The translations under genes were made by a program, and so were the position numbers. The notes under the pieces are model-generated. The model worked only from the letters and a program-made list of their open reading frames with translations. It did not search any database and was not told the origin of the DNA. 43,953 nucleotides of DNA, taken from NCBI GenBank assembly GCA_902522115.1, contig CABYUV010000010.1, forward strand, positions 1 through 43,953, written 5' to 3'. The stretch is from an uncultured Pelagibacteraceae bacterium (GTDB lineage Bacteria; Pseudomonadota; Alphaproteobacteria; Pelagibacterales; Pelagibacteraceae). This document shows positions 8,302-15,187 of the stretch, in pieces; positions within the stretch are counted from its first letter, which is position 1; each line of letters starts with the position of its first letter.

Positions 8302-9183
8302 ATGCTATCAAAAAATCAATTAGGCTTTTTTTACATGTTCATCTCAGTTTGTGCATTTTCAATTATGGATGTAATTGTTAAATGGTCTGATGATTATCCT
8401 GTTGGACAAGTTTTATTTTTTAGAGGTTTTTTTGGAATAATTCCTATTTTATTTCTTATCCCTAAAGATAGATATTTGGATTTTTATAAAACAACTAGAC
8501 CGTTTCTTCATTTCAAGAGATGTTTAGCAGGATTAATTGCGTTGGTATCTATATTTATCGCTTTAAGAAATTTGCCTTTGGCAACAGTTGTTAGCATAAC
8601 TTTTGCAGCACCAATATTTACTACTATATTTTCAATTTTTTTGTTAAATGAAAAAGTTGGTTTGTATAGGTGGCTGGCAGTTTTAGTTGGTTTCGTTGGT
8701 ATAATTATTATATCAGAACCTGGGTTTAGTTCACTAAACTTATATTATATTTATCCAATAATATTTTGTTTAGGATTATCATATGTTGCAATAGCTATAA
8801 GAAAGTTATCTTCAACGGAACCAGTATGGTTAATCAGCTTCTTTTTTTCATTTTCAATAATGCTTTTAAGTTTTTTATCTTTTTATCAAAACTGGATTCT
8901 TCCAAGTTTAATGGATTTATTTTTGTTATCTTTGATTGGAATATTAGGTGGCCTTGCAAATTTATGGTTATCCCAATCTTATAAATTATCAGAGGTAAGC
9001 CTAGTAACACCGCTGAAATATCTCGCATTAGTATTTGCAATAATTTTTGGTTTTTTTATTTGGGATGAAGTGCCAACATTTAAAACATTGATAGGTGCTG
9101 GACTAGTAATCTTGTCCTCATTTATTATTTTTAGACGTGAGTTAGTATTAAAAAAACGTTTATCGGTATCTAGACATGAGTAA
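8302..9183 (+). CDS. EamA/DMT-superfamily transporter
   Basis: A 293-residue inner-membrane protein with ten predicted transmembrane helices arranged as two EamA repeats (about residues 5-135 and 148-280). The repeats show the family features: FFRGFFGIIPILFL in the first half, ATVVSITFAAPIFTTIFS before the midpoint, and SEVSLVTPLKYLALVFA with a Pro-rich helix near the end. Drug/metabolite-transporter members move amino acids, nucleotides-related compounds or other metabolites; the substrate here is unknown. The 3' end overlaps alkA by eight bases, so they may be cotranscribed. It is divergent from msrA. Confidence 0.88.
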   Translation: MLSKNQLGFFYMFISVCAFSIMDVIVKWSDDYPVGQVLFFRGFFGIIPILFLIPKDRYLDFYKTTRPFLHFKRCLAGLIALVSIFIALRNLPLATVVSITFAAPIFTTIFSIFLLNEKVGLYRWLAVLVGFVGIIIISEPGFSSLNLYYIYPIIFCLGLSYVAIAIRKLSSTEPVWLISFFFSFSIMLLSFLSFYQNWILPSLMDLFLLSLIGILGGLANLWLSQSYKLSEVSLVTPLKYLALVFAIIFGFFIWDEVPTFKTLIGAGLVILSSFIIFRRELVLKKRLSVSRHE

Positions 9184-9811
9184 AGCCCCATCATATTGGG
9201 TCAAAGCAAAAAAATACTTGTCTAAAAAAGATAAAGTAATGTCATCATTAATTAAAAAATACAAATCCCCATCAGAGACAGTGCTTACCTCAAGAAGAGA
9301 TGTTTTTTTTTCACTTTGTAAAAGTATAATTGGACAACAAATCAGTGTTGCAGCTGCTAATTCAGTTTTTTTAAAATTTAAAAAAAAATGTAAAAATAAA
9401 ATTAATGCAAAAACAGTTAATAAGTTATCTTCATCTCAGTTAAAAAGTTGTGGTTTAAGCAGGCAGAAAGTAAAAGGAATTAAAAGTTTAGCTAAAAAAG
9501 TATTGAACAAAGAATTTAATCCAAAACTTATTTCAAAATTGTCTGATGAAGATGCGATTATTTATCTCTCTCAGTTAAGACAAATTGGAAGATGGTCAGC
9601 AGAAATGATTTTATTGTTTACTTATAATCGTCCTAATATTTGGCCTATCCAGGATATTGGTTTGTTAAGAGCTATTTCAAAGAATTTTAATAAAAAATAC
9701 TTACCTCCAGAAAGTTATATAAGATATTTAAACAAAAAGTTTTCACCTTACTGTTCTGTCGCCACTTGGTATTTATGGAGAAGTATAGATCCTGAACCTA
9801 TTCAGTATTAA
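9176..9811 (+). CDS. AlkA-like DNA-3-methyladenine glycosylase (HhH-GPD)
   Basis: A 211-residue helix-hairpin-helix DNA glycosylase that should excise alkylated bases in base-excision repair. The HhH-GPD core is visible: SIIGQQISVAAANSVFLKF (about residues 48-66) matches the entry helix, LRQIGRWSAEMILLF the hairpin, and IWPIQDIGLLRAI carries the catalytic Asp (about residue 156). The C-terminal YCSVATWYLWR is typical of AlkA-type enzymes. There is no Cys-rich Fe-S cluster, which argues against EndoIII/MutY. The N-terminal domain of E. coli AlkA is absent, giving the short form common in many bacteria. The start ATG overlaps the end of the transporter gene. Confidence 0.85.
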   Translation: MSKAPSYWVKAKKYLSKKDKVMSSLIKKYKSPSETVLTSRRDVFFSLCKSIIGQQISVAAANSVFLKFKKKCKNKINAKTVNKLSSSQLKSCGLSRQKVKGIKSLAKKVLNKEFNPKLISKLSDEDAIIYLSQLRQIGRWSAEMILLFTYNRPNIWPIQDIGLLRAISKNFNKKYLPPESYIRYLNKKFSPYCSVATWYLWRSIDPEPIQY

Positions 9812-9823
9812 ATCTTTATTATC

Positions 9824-10111
9824 TTACATTCCCTCAAAAATTATATGTTCCCTTTTAGCATTGTTTTCTAAATGTTGCCTGGCCTCAACATATTCTTCAG
9901 AATTGTAACAATTTTTTGCAGCTTCTATATCTGGAAATTCTGCAAGAGCCACTCTGACCATTTCCCTACCATCTAAAGTTATATTATTTGCACTTCTTGC
10001 CAATATTCTTCCAGAATATTTTTCAACCGCTTCTTTTGCTTTAACAGCATATTTTTTAAGTCTTTCGTCATCCTTTATTTCAGTGTAATTTGCAACCCAA
10101 TAAGCTTTCAT
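9824..10111 (-). CDS. DUF1330 family protein
   Basis: A 95-residue protein with the dimeric ferredoxin-like DUF1330 pattern: N-terminal AYWVANYTEIKD strand, a helix ending YSGRILARS, and the VALAEFPDIEAAKNCYNSEEY motif. The biochemical role of the family is not established. A good Shine-Dalgarno (AAAAGGAGAATT before the ATG) fixes the start at 10111. It is divergent from the c-type cytochrome gene (43 bp gap) and convergent with alkA (12 bp gap). It borders the purine locus, but nothing in the sequence ties it to that pathway. Confidence 0.82.
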   Translation of the reverse strand: MKAYWVANYTEIKDDERLKKYAVKAKEAVEKYSGRILARSANNITLDGREMVRVALAEFPDIEAAKNCYNSEEYVEARQHLENNAKREHIIFEGM

Positions 10112-10154
10112 AATTCTCCTTTTTAAATTTTTTTAATTATGATACCAAATTTAA

Positions 10155-10478
10155 GTGAAAAAATTATTTTTAAATTTCTGTTGCAACTTGTTTTTTTTAA
10201 TATTTGTATCAATTATACAAGCTAATGCTGATGAATTATTTAGTAAGGGAAAAGAAGTTTTTCTAGGAGATGGAAATTGTGCAGCGTGCCATATGCTCTC
10301 GGATACTGGATCAAACTCAATGGTTGGTCCAAATTTAAATGAAATCAGACCTGATATTCAAAGAATTATAATGGCAGTTAGAAACGGTATAGGAGTAATG
10401 CCTGCGATGGAGGGTATACTAACTGATGATGAAATAGAAGCGGTTGCTCACTATACCTCTATAGCTGCGGAACAATAA
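10155..10478 (+). CDS. Small exported c-type cytochrome; candidate partner of PuuD
   Basis: A 107-residue class I cytochrome c. An N-terminal signal peptide (about residues 1-25, cleavage likely after ANA) directs it to the periplasm. The haem-binding motif CAACH lies at about residues 43-47, and the Met in GVMPAMEG is the probable sixth ligand. The start is GTG at 10155; no in-frame ATG is nearby. It stands at the outer end of the purine locus, convergent with puuE (eight-base gap). The characterised PuuD urate oxidase carries a cytochrome c domain fused at its C-terminus, which the PuuD-like protein at 17964 lacks, so this cytochrome is a good candidate to supply that electron acceptor. That pairing is inference; a general respiratory role is possible. 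Confidence 0.87.
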   Translation: MKKLFLNFCCNLFFLIFVSIIQANADELFSKGKEVFLGDGNCAACHMLSDTGSNSMVGPNLNEIRPDIQRIIMAVRNGIGVMPAMEGILTDDEIEAVAHYTSIAAEQ

Positions 10479-10486
10479 TAAAAATT

Positions 10487-11386
10487 TTAACTATAATTTT
10501 TTATCCAATGTTTAGCTATGTCTACTCTTTTGCAGATCCAAATATCCTTAAATTTTGTAATGTAATTTAAAAATTTTTTAAGAGACTGTATTCTACCAGG
10601 TCTTCCAATTAATCTACAATGCAAGCCAACCGACATCATCTTTGGTGAAGTTTTTCCTTCCTCATAAAGGGCATCGAAACTATCTTTTAAATAATTATAA
10701 AATTGTTCACCCGAATTAAATCCTTGATTAGTTGCAAATCTCATATCATTGTTATCGAGTGTGTAAGGAACCATGAGTTGTTTTTTACCACCTTTTTTTA
10801 TCCAATAAGGAAGATCATCACTATATGTGTCGCTACAGTATAAAAAATCACCATTTTCGATTACTAAATCTAAAGTATTTGTGCTACACCTACCAGTGTA
10901 CCAACCAGCAGGTTGATGGCCAAAAATCTTTTTCATAGATTTGACTGCAAGTTTCATATCATTCTTTTCTTTTTTCTTTGATACATTTTGATAATCAATC
11001 CATCTCCACCCATGACAAGCAACTTCATACTTTGCTTTTTTTATAGCAGAACAAACTTCTTTATTTCTCTCCAATGCCATACCAACTCCAAAAATAGTAA
11101 GTGGAATTTTTTTTTTGTTAAAGAGGTCGTGAATTCTCCAAAATCCTCTTCTTGATCCATATTCATAAATTGACTCCATATTTAAGTGTCGACCTTTAAT
11201 TGCTTTTGCTCCTATAATTTCTGATAAAAATACTTCTGAAGTTTTGTCACCGTGGAGAGTACAATTCTCTGCTCCTTCTTCATAATTTAGTACAAATTGT
11301 AAAGCTAACTTTGCATTACCAGGCCACCTTACCTTAACTTGTTTGGAACCATATCCCACTAAATCTCTTGGATATTTTTTTTTCAT
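10487..11386 (-). CDS. puuE: Allantoinase PuuE (polysaccharide-deacetylase fold)
   Basis: A 299-residue cofactor-independent allantoinase, opening the hydantoin ring of allantoin to allantoate. It starts YPRDLVGYG...VRWPGNAKLAL, the conserved opening of PuuE, followed by EYGSRRGFWRIHDLF, EVACHGWRWIDYQ and GWYTGRCS, all characteristic of this branch of the NodB-like fold. Length is close to known PuuE proteins (about 305-310). It is the fourth gene of the minus-strand operon uraD-alc-allA-puuE; its ATG overlaps the allA stop by four bases (ATGA at 11383-11386). It replaces the metal-dependent AllB-type allantoinase in this pathway. Confidence 0.93.
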   Translation of the reverse strand: MKKKYPRDLVGYGSKQVKVRWPGNAKLALQFVLNYEEGAENCTLHGDKTSEVFLSEIIGAKAIKGRHLNMESIYEYGSRRGFWRIHDLFNKKKIPLTIFGVGMALERNKEVCSAIKKAKYEVACHGWRWIDYQNVSKKKEKNDMKLAVKSMKKIFGHQPAGWYTGRCSTNTLDLVIENGDFLYCSDTYSDDLPYWIKKGGKKQLMVPYTLDNNDMRFATNQGFNSGEQFYNYLKDSFDALYEEGKTSPKMMSVGLHCRLIGRPGRIQSLKKFLNYITKFKDIWICKRVDIAKHWIKNYS

Positions 11387-11874
11387 TTCTTTAAAATAAT
11401 TTTATCTTTTTTAAATTTATAAATAACAAGATTGTTTCCTTTTCCTTTTCTATCAACAATTAGAAAATTCATATCTTTCATAGAAATCAACGGAAAGTGC
11501 CAAATACCAGCATTGTAATTAACCCCAGTTTGTTTTGGTACTAAAAAGGATTGGATTTTATTTACATCTGGTTTATCTCCTTTTGGTGCTACAAATACTA
11601 AAAATTTTGTATCTTCCATTGGTATAAAGGCTTGGCTTCCTAAAGGATGTTTTTCCATCATATCAATTTTCATAGGAAACTTTCTTTTTTTTGCTTTAAA
11701 AATACTAACAATTGCTTTCCCTTTGTTTTTAGATGCATCTAGGTTTATTAAATTATCAAATCTTTTTGCATACCCATCATTAATATTTATAGGATTTCTT
11801 TTTGACGTATCTATTAATTGACCAAATTTAGAAAAATTTTTTTTAGTAATTTTTTTTGCTTTTATTATTTTCAT
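11383..11874 (-). CDS. allA: Ureidoglycolate lyase
   Basis: A 163-residue ureidoglycolate lyase (urea-releasing), converting ureidoglycolate to glyoxylate and urea, the last carbon step of the ureide pathway. The cupin-like family motifs are present: FSKFGQLID near the N-terminus, HPLGSQAFIPM (about residues 80-90), FLVFVAPKG, and VNYNAGIWHFPL (about 118-129), the strongest AllA signature. Length matches the family (about 160-170). Both ends overlap neighbouring genes by ATGA (11871-11874 with alc, 11383-11386 with puuE), implying translational coupling. Its product, glyoxylate, can feed glycine synthesis or the glyoxylate cycle. Confidence 0.93.
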   Translation of the reverse strand: MKIIKAKKITKKNFSKFGQLIDTSKRNPININDGYAKRFDNLINLDASKNKGKAIVSIFKAKKRKFPMKIDMMEKHPLGSQAFIPMEDTKFLVFVAPKGDKPDVNKIQSFLVPKQTGVNYNAGIWHFPLISMKDMNFLIVDRKGKGNNLVIYKFKKDKIILKK

Positions 11875-12857
11875 TTCACAAAATTTCCGAATGCCCTTAT
11901 TCTTGAAATTCCACCGTCTGGATAGATATTAATTCTAAGATAATTTTCTTTACTTCTCTTAATTAAAAATTTTTTAAAAATATGTTTCTTGTGAGCTGAC
12001 AGTTTTGACTTATTTAAAATAAACTTCCAATTTTTTGAATTGTTGACAATTGATTTATTGGAAAGATCTTTTGAAATGCTTGCAGTTTGAATTGAAAAAC
12101 TATCGGGATAGTTTCCTTTAAAATGATGGGTATCTATCTCTAGCTTTTTTATTAATCCTGGTTTTCCAAATTTTATTATAAGCCAATCAAAGTTTTTTCC
12201 TCTACTTCTTCTTGTTTCCCAACCATCTCCCATATTTTTTCCTTTACCAGGTGCTATGATATTTTCAGCTCTGCCGAAATGTTCATTATTACAACCAATA
12301 ATTGAAGCGCCATTTAAAACAGATGTAAGGTTAATAGTTTTGTTATTTAAAAAGTTTTTCTCCATTTCAATTTTTCCATAAAGCCTTAGTCTTGCAACTC
12401 CACCATCTGGAAAAATGTTTAGTCTTATATAATTAAAAACAGATTTGTTGTTTGATTTGAAGCTATGGTTTCGGCTTGGCCCAAGTTTTTTTTTGCTCAG
12501 TAAGGAAATCCATTTTGTCTTCTTATTAGGCTTTGTTTTACTTAAGCAACCTTCTAAAGAAGCATGTGTGGGTTGGTTTCCATTGAAGTGTGTCGTGTCA
12601 ATGTCTATATCAAATATCTTCCCAGGTTTACCAAGTTTTAAAATTAAATAATCGAAACCTTTTGATCTTCTTCTCCTTGTTTCCCATCCATCCATCCATT
12701 TACCATGTTTGTCAAATAGTCCGTCTTTAAAAACTGGAGTTTCGATGTTTAATATTCTATGAGCAGCTGCAAAAAAATCGTCAGTCTTAAATATAACTTT
12801 AGATCCAATTCTTGTGTCCGCTAAGTTAATCATTTTTGCACTTATAAATTTTTTCAT
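11871..12857 (-). CDS. alc: Allantoicase
   Basis: A 328-residue allantoicase, hydrolysing allantoate to ureidoglycolate and urea. It consists of two tandem allantoicase jelly-roll repeats (about residues 15-165 and 180-326). Each repeat carries a GWETRR motif (GWETRRRRSKGFDYL and GWETRRSRGKNFDWL) and a closing PDGG element (IFPDGGVARLRLYG and IYPDGGISRIRAFG). An N-terminal NLADTRIGSKVIFKTDDFFA opens the protein as in the family. The stop overlaps allA and the start overlaps uraD by ATGA, so it is the second gene of a coupled four-gene operon. Confidence 0.95.
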   Translation of the reverse strand: MKKFISAKMINLADTRIGSKVIFKTDDFFAAAHRILNIETPVFKDGLFDKHGKWMDGWETRRRRSKGFDYLILKLGKPGKIFDIDIDTTHFNGNQPTHASLEGCLSKTKPNKKTKWISLLSKKKLGPSRNHSFKSNNKSVFNYIRLNIFPDGGVARLRLYGKIEMEKNFLNNKTINLTSVLNGASIIGCNNEHFGRAENIIAPGKGKNMGDGWETRRSRGKNFDWLIIKFGKPGLIKKLEIDTHHFKGNYPDSFSIQTASISKDLSNKSIVNNSKNWKFILNKSKLSAHKKHIFKKFLIKRSKENYLRINIYPDGGISRIRAFGNFVK

Positions 12858-13351
12858 TTTTTATTTATTTCATTCAAACGAAAGGTTGCGATTTTTTTTA
12901 CTTGTTTTTTTGCTTCAAGGAATTCACTTTCTACATCACTTTGTATTCTTTGTCTAAAATTATTCAAAATTTCATTTTTATCTTTACCTTTTACAGCAAT
13001 TATAAAAGGAAAATTAAACTTTTTTTTATATTCTGAATTTAATTTTTTAAATTCTTCATATTCATCATTAGAACATTGGTTTAATTTTGCAGAGGCTTGT
13101 TCTGATATAGATTCAGAGGTCATTTTTTTTGCTACAGCAAGCTCAGGATGAGCATTTAAAATCTCTAAAATTTTATTCTTTTCGTAATTTTCATAAATAT
13201 CAAGCATTTTAAACATAATATCTTCGAAGTTTTTAAATGGTTTTGACTCAAATGCTTCCACTGCAACTGACTCAGTTTTTTCAAAAACATTACCAAATAA
13301 AGACAAAAAATCAGACTTGTTAAGATCGTTAATGTTATCTATTGTTCTCAT
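12854..13351 (-). CDS. uraD: OHCU decarboxylase UraD
   Basis: A 165-residue 2-oxo-4-hydroxy-4-carboxy-5-ureidoimidazoline decarboxylase, giving S-allantoin. The conserved LNAHPELA motif (about residues 63-70) holds the catalytic His, and NSEYKKKFNFPFIIAVKGK (about 103-121) matches the signature that follows. The N-terminal LFGNVFEKTESVAVEAFE and C-terminal EAKKQVKKIATFRLNEI also fit UraD. It is the first gene of the minus-strand uraD-alc-allA-puuE operon and is divergent from uraH, the preceding enzyme of the pathway, with 48 bp between the start codons. Confidence 0.94.
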   Translation of the reverse strand: MRTIDNINDLNKSDFLSLFGNVFEKTESVAVEAFESKPFKNFEDIMFKMLDIYENYEKNKILEILNAHPELAVAKKMTSESISEQASAKLNQCSNDEYEEFKKLNSEYKKKFNFPFIIAVKGKDKNEILNNFRQRIQSDVESEFLEAKKQVKKIATFRLNEINKK

Positions 13352-13399
13352 ATAACTTTAAAATAATTTAAGTTTAAAATTAAATGATATTATAATTTT
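13352..13399. promoter_or_regulatory. Shared divergent promoter region of the two purine operons
   Basis: These 48 bases separate the uraD and uraH start codons and must hold, or overlap, the promoters of both catabolic operons. The sequence is almost wholly A and T (for example TAATTTAAGTTTAAAATTAA). Several TATAAT-like hexamers can be found on both strands, so no single -10 box can be chosen. It is too short to contain a purine or xanthine riboswitch for either operon, and no clear operator dyad is visible. Confidence 0.5.
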
Positions 13400-13750
13400 A
13401 TGACAAAGCTCACAACTCATGTTTTAGATGTGTATTCTGGTAAACCTGGCAAAGGTATCCTAGTTGAGTTGTTTTATATTAATAATTCAGAACGGAAAAA
13501 ATTAACGTCAACAAAACTCAATGACGATGGTAGAGCTAATTCACCATTAGCTGAGGGAGATATTTTTATTAAGGGTAAATATGAATTAGTTTTTCATATT
13601 GGTGATTATTTTAAAAATACATCTGCAGCTAGCGATGTTCCATTTCTGGATGATGTTATTATCAGATTTGGTATTTCAGATCCCACACAGCATTATCATG
13701 TTCCTTTACTTGTTTCACCTTGGAGTTATTCTACTTATAGAGGTAGTTAA
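13400..13750 (+). CDS. uraH: 5-hydroxyisourate hydrolase
   Basis: A 116-residue transthyretin-related protein that hydrolyses 5-hydroxyisourate to OHCU, the step after urate oxidation. It begins THVLDVYSGKPG (residues 5-16), carrying the first catalytic His, and ends YSTYRGS, the C-terminal signature that separates true HIU hydrolases from transthyretin. HYHVPLLVSPWSY holds the later His. There is no signal peptide, so it acts in the cytoplasm. It is the first gene of the plus-strand operon uraH-xdhA-xdhB-guaD-puuD-gpt; xdhA starts immediately at the next base after its stop. Confidence 0.96.
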   Translation: MTKLTTHVLDVYSGKPGKGILVELFYINNSERKKLTSTKLNDDGRANSPLAEGDIFIKGKYELVFHIGDYFKNTSAASDVPFLDDVIIRFGISDPTQHYHVPLLVSPWSYSTYRGS

Positions 13751-15187
13751 GTGATATCGAGCTCTGTTAAATTTTTATTAAATGATAAACTTATAGTAAT
13801 CAATAATCCTGATCCAAATCAAACCATCCTTAATTATATTAGAACCGAATTAAAAAAGACTGGAACCAAAGAAGGATGTTCAGAGGGTGGTTGTGGCGCG
13901 TGTACAATCGTTTTAGGTGAATTAGTCGATAATAAGATTATATATAAAGCAATTAATTCCTGTATTTCATTTGTTCCATCATTAAATGGTAAACAACTTT
14001 TAATTGTAGAAGATTTGGTTTCCAAAGATGGCAAACTTCACCCTGTACAAGATGCGATGGTAAAATTTCATGGTTCCCAATGCGGTTTCTGTACACCAGG
14101 ATTTGTTATGGCTTTATTTTCAATGTTTAAAAATAACAAAAATCTTAACAATGAATTAATAACAGACTCTATATCAGGTAATTTATGTCGTTGCACTGGA
14201 TATAGACCTATAATAGATGCTGCAAAAAGTTTAGACAAGAAAAACAGGAATGATCAATTTAGTAAAAATAATAATAAAGTTATTCAATTATTAAAAAAAA
14301 TTAAACCAAAAAATATTTACATTAAAAAAGATGATAAAATTTATTTTTCACCAAAGAATATTAAGGATTTAAAAAATATAATTAAAAAATACTCTAATTT
14401 TAGTTTCCTTGCAGGTGGAACAGACTTATCTTTAAAAGTTACAAAAGAAAGAAAAGAAATTCCTTTTATAATTGATTTAAAAGAAATAAAAGAATTAGAC
14501 TTTATAAAAGTAAATAAAAATTACCTTGAGGTTGGCGCCTCTACACCTTTAATAAAATTTGAAAAAGAAATTAAAAAACATTATCCAGATTTTTATTTAG
14601 TTCTTAAAAGATATGGTTCTGTTCAAATTCGAAATGTAGGAACTATAGGTGGTAACGTTGCAACAGCATCTCCGATAGGTGATACATTACCAATTTTGTT
14701 ATCTTTAAATGCAGAAATTTTAATTGAAAGCTTCAATCAAAGAAAAGTTATTCCTATAAATAATTTTTTTCTTGATTATAGAAAAACTAAATTAAAAAAG
14801 AATGAATTTATTCACTCAATAAAAATACCATTATTTAAAAAAAATATTTTTAAAGCATTTAAAATATCAAAAAGATTTGATGATGATATTTCATCTGTTT
14901 GTGGATCTTTTAATTTTGAAATAGATAAAAATAAAATTAAAGAGGTTTTTATTGCTTTTGGAGGTATGGCAGCTGTACCAAAAAGAGCTAAAGCCTGTGA
15001 GAAAATTCTTAAGAATAAACCTCTTAATTTAAGTACTTTTAATCAAGCCAAAAATTATCTTGATAAAGACCTAAGTCCTATAGGGGATATGAGAGCAAGT
15101 AAAGAATATAGACTAGAGATAGCAAAAAATTTATTGATGAAATGTTTCGTAGAAATACATTCTAATAAGCTAACAAGAGTTAATTAA
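13751..15187 (+). CDS. xdhA: Xanthine dehydrogenase small subunit (2Fe-2S and FAD)
   Basis: A 478-residue electron-transfer subunit. The plant-type [2Fe-2S] cluster is bound by CSEGGCGAC (Cys43, 48, 51) with a further Cys at NSC; the second cluster uses CGFCTPG and CRCTGYRP (about residues 112-155). The FAD domain (about 195-370) opens with FLAGGTDLSL and includes GTIGGNVATASPIGD. This is the XdhA arrangement with both domains on one chain. It passes electrons from the molybdenum centre in XdhB to NAD. The start is GTG at 13751, directly abutting the uraH stop, and xdhB begins at the base after its own stop. Confidence 0.95.
   Translation: MISSSVKFLLNDKLIVINNPDPNQTILNYIRTELKKTGTKEGCSEGGCGACTIVLGELVDNKIIYKAINSCISFVPSLNGKQLLIVEDLVSKDGKLHPVQDAMVKFHGSQCGFCTPGFVMALFSMFKNNKNLNNELITDSISGNLCRCTGYRPIIDAAKSLDKKNRNDQFSKNNNKVIQLLKKIKPKNIYIKKDDKIYFSPKNIKDLKNIIKKYSNFSFLAGGTDLSLKVTKERKEIPFIIDLKEIKELDFIKVNKNYLEVGASTPLIKFEKEIKKHYPDFYLVLKRYGSVQIRNVGTIGGNVATASPIGDTLPILLSLNAEILIESFNQRKVIPINNFFLDYRKTKLKKNEFIHSIKIPLFKKNIFKAFKISKRFDDDISSVCGSFNFEIDKNKIKEVFIAFGGMAAVPKRAKACEKILKNKPLNLSTFNQAKNYLDKDLSPIGDMRASKEYRLEIAKNLLMKCFVEIHSNKLTRVN

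Noticed and set aside
11871..12857. Internal repeats in the allantoicase gene as possible duplicated DNA
   Set aside because: The repeats (GWETRR, PDGG) are the normal tandem domains of allantoicase, diverged at DNA level, not a recent duplication.
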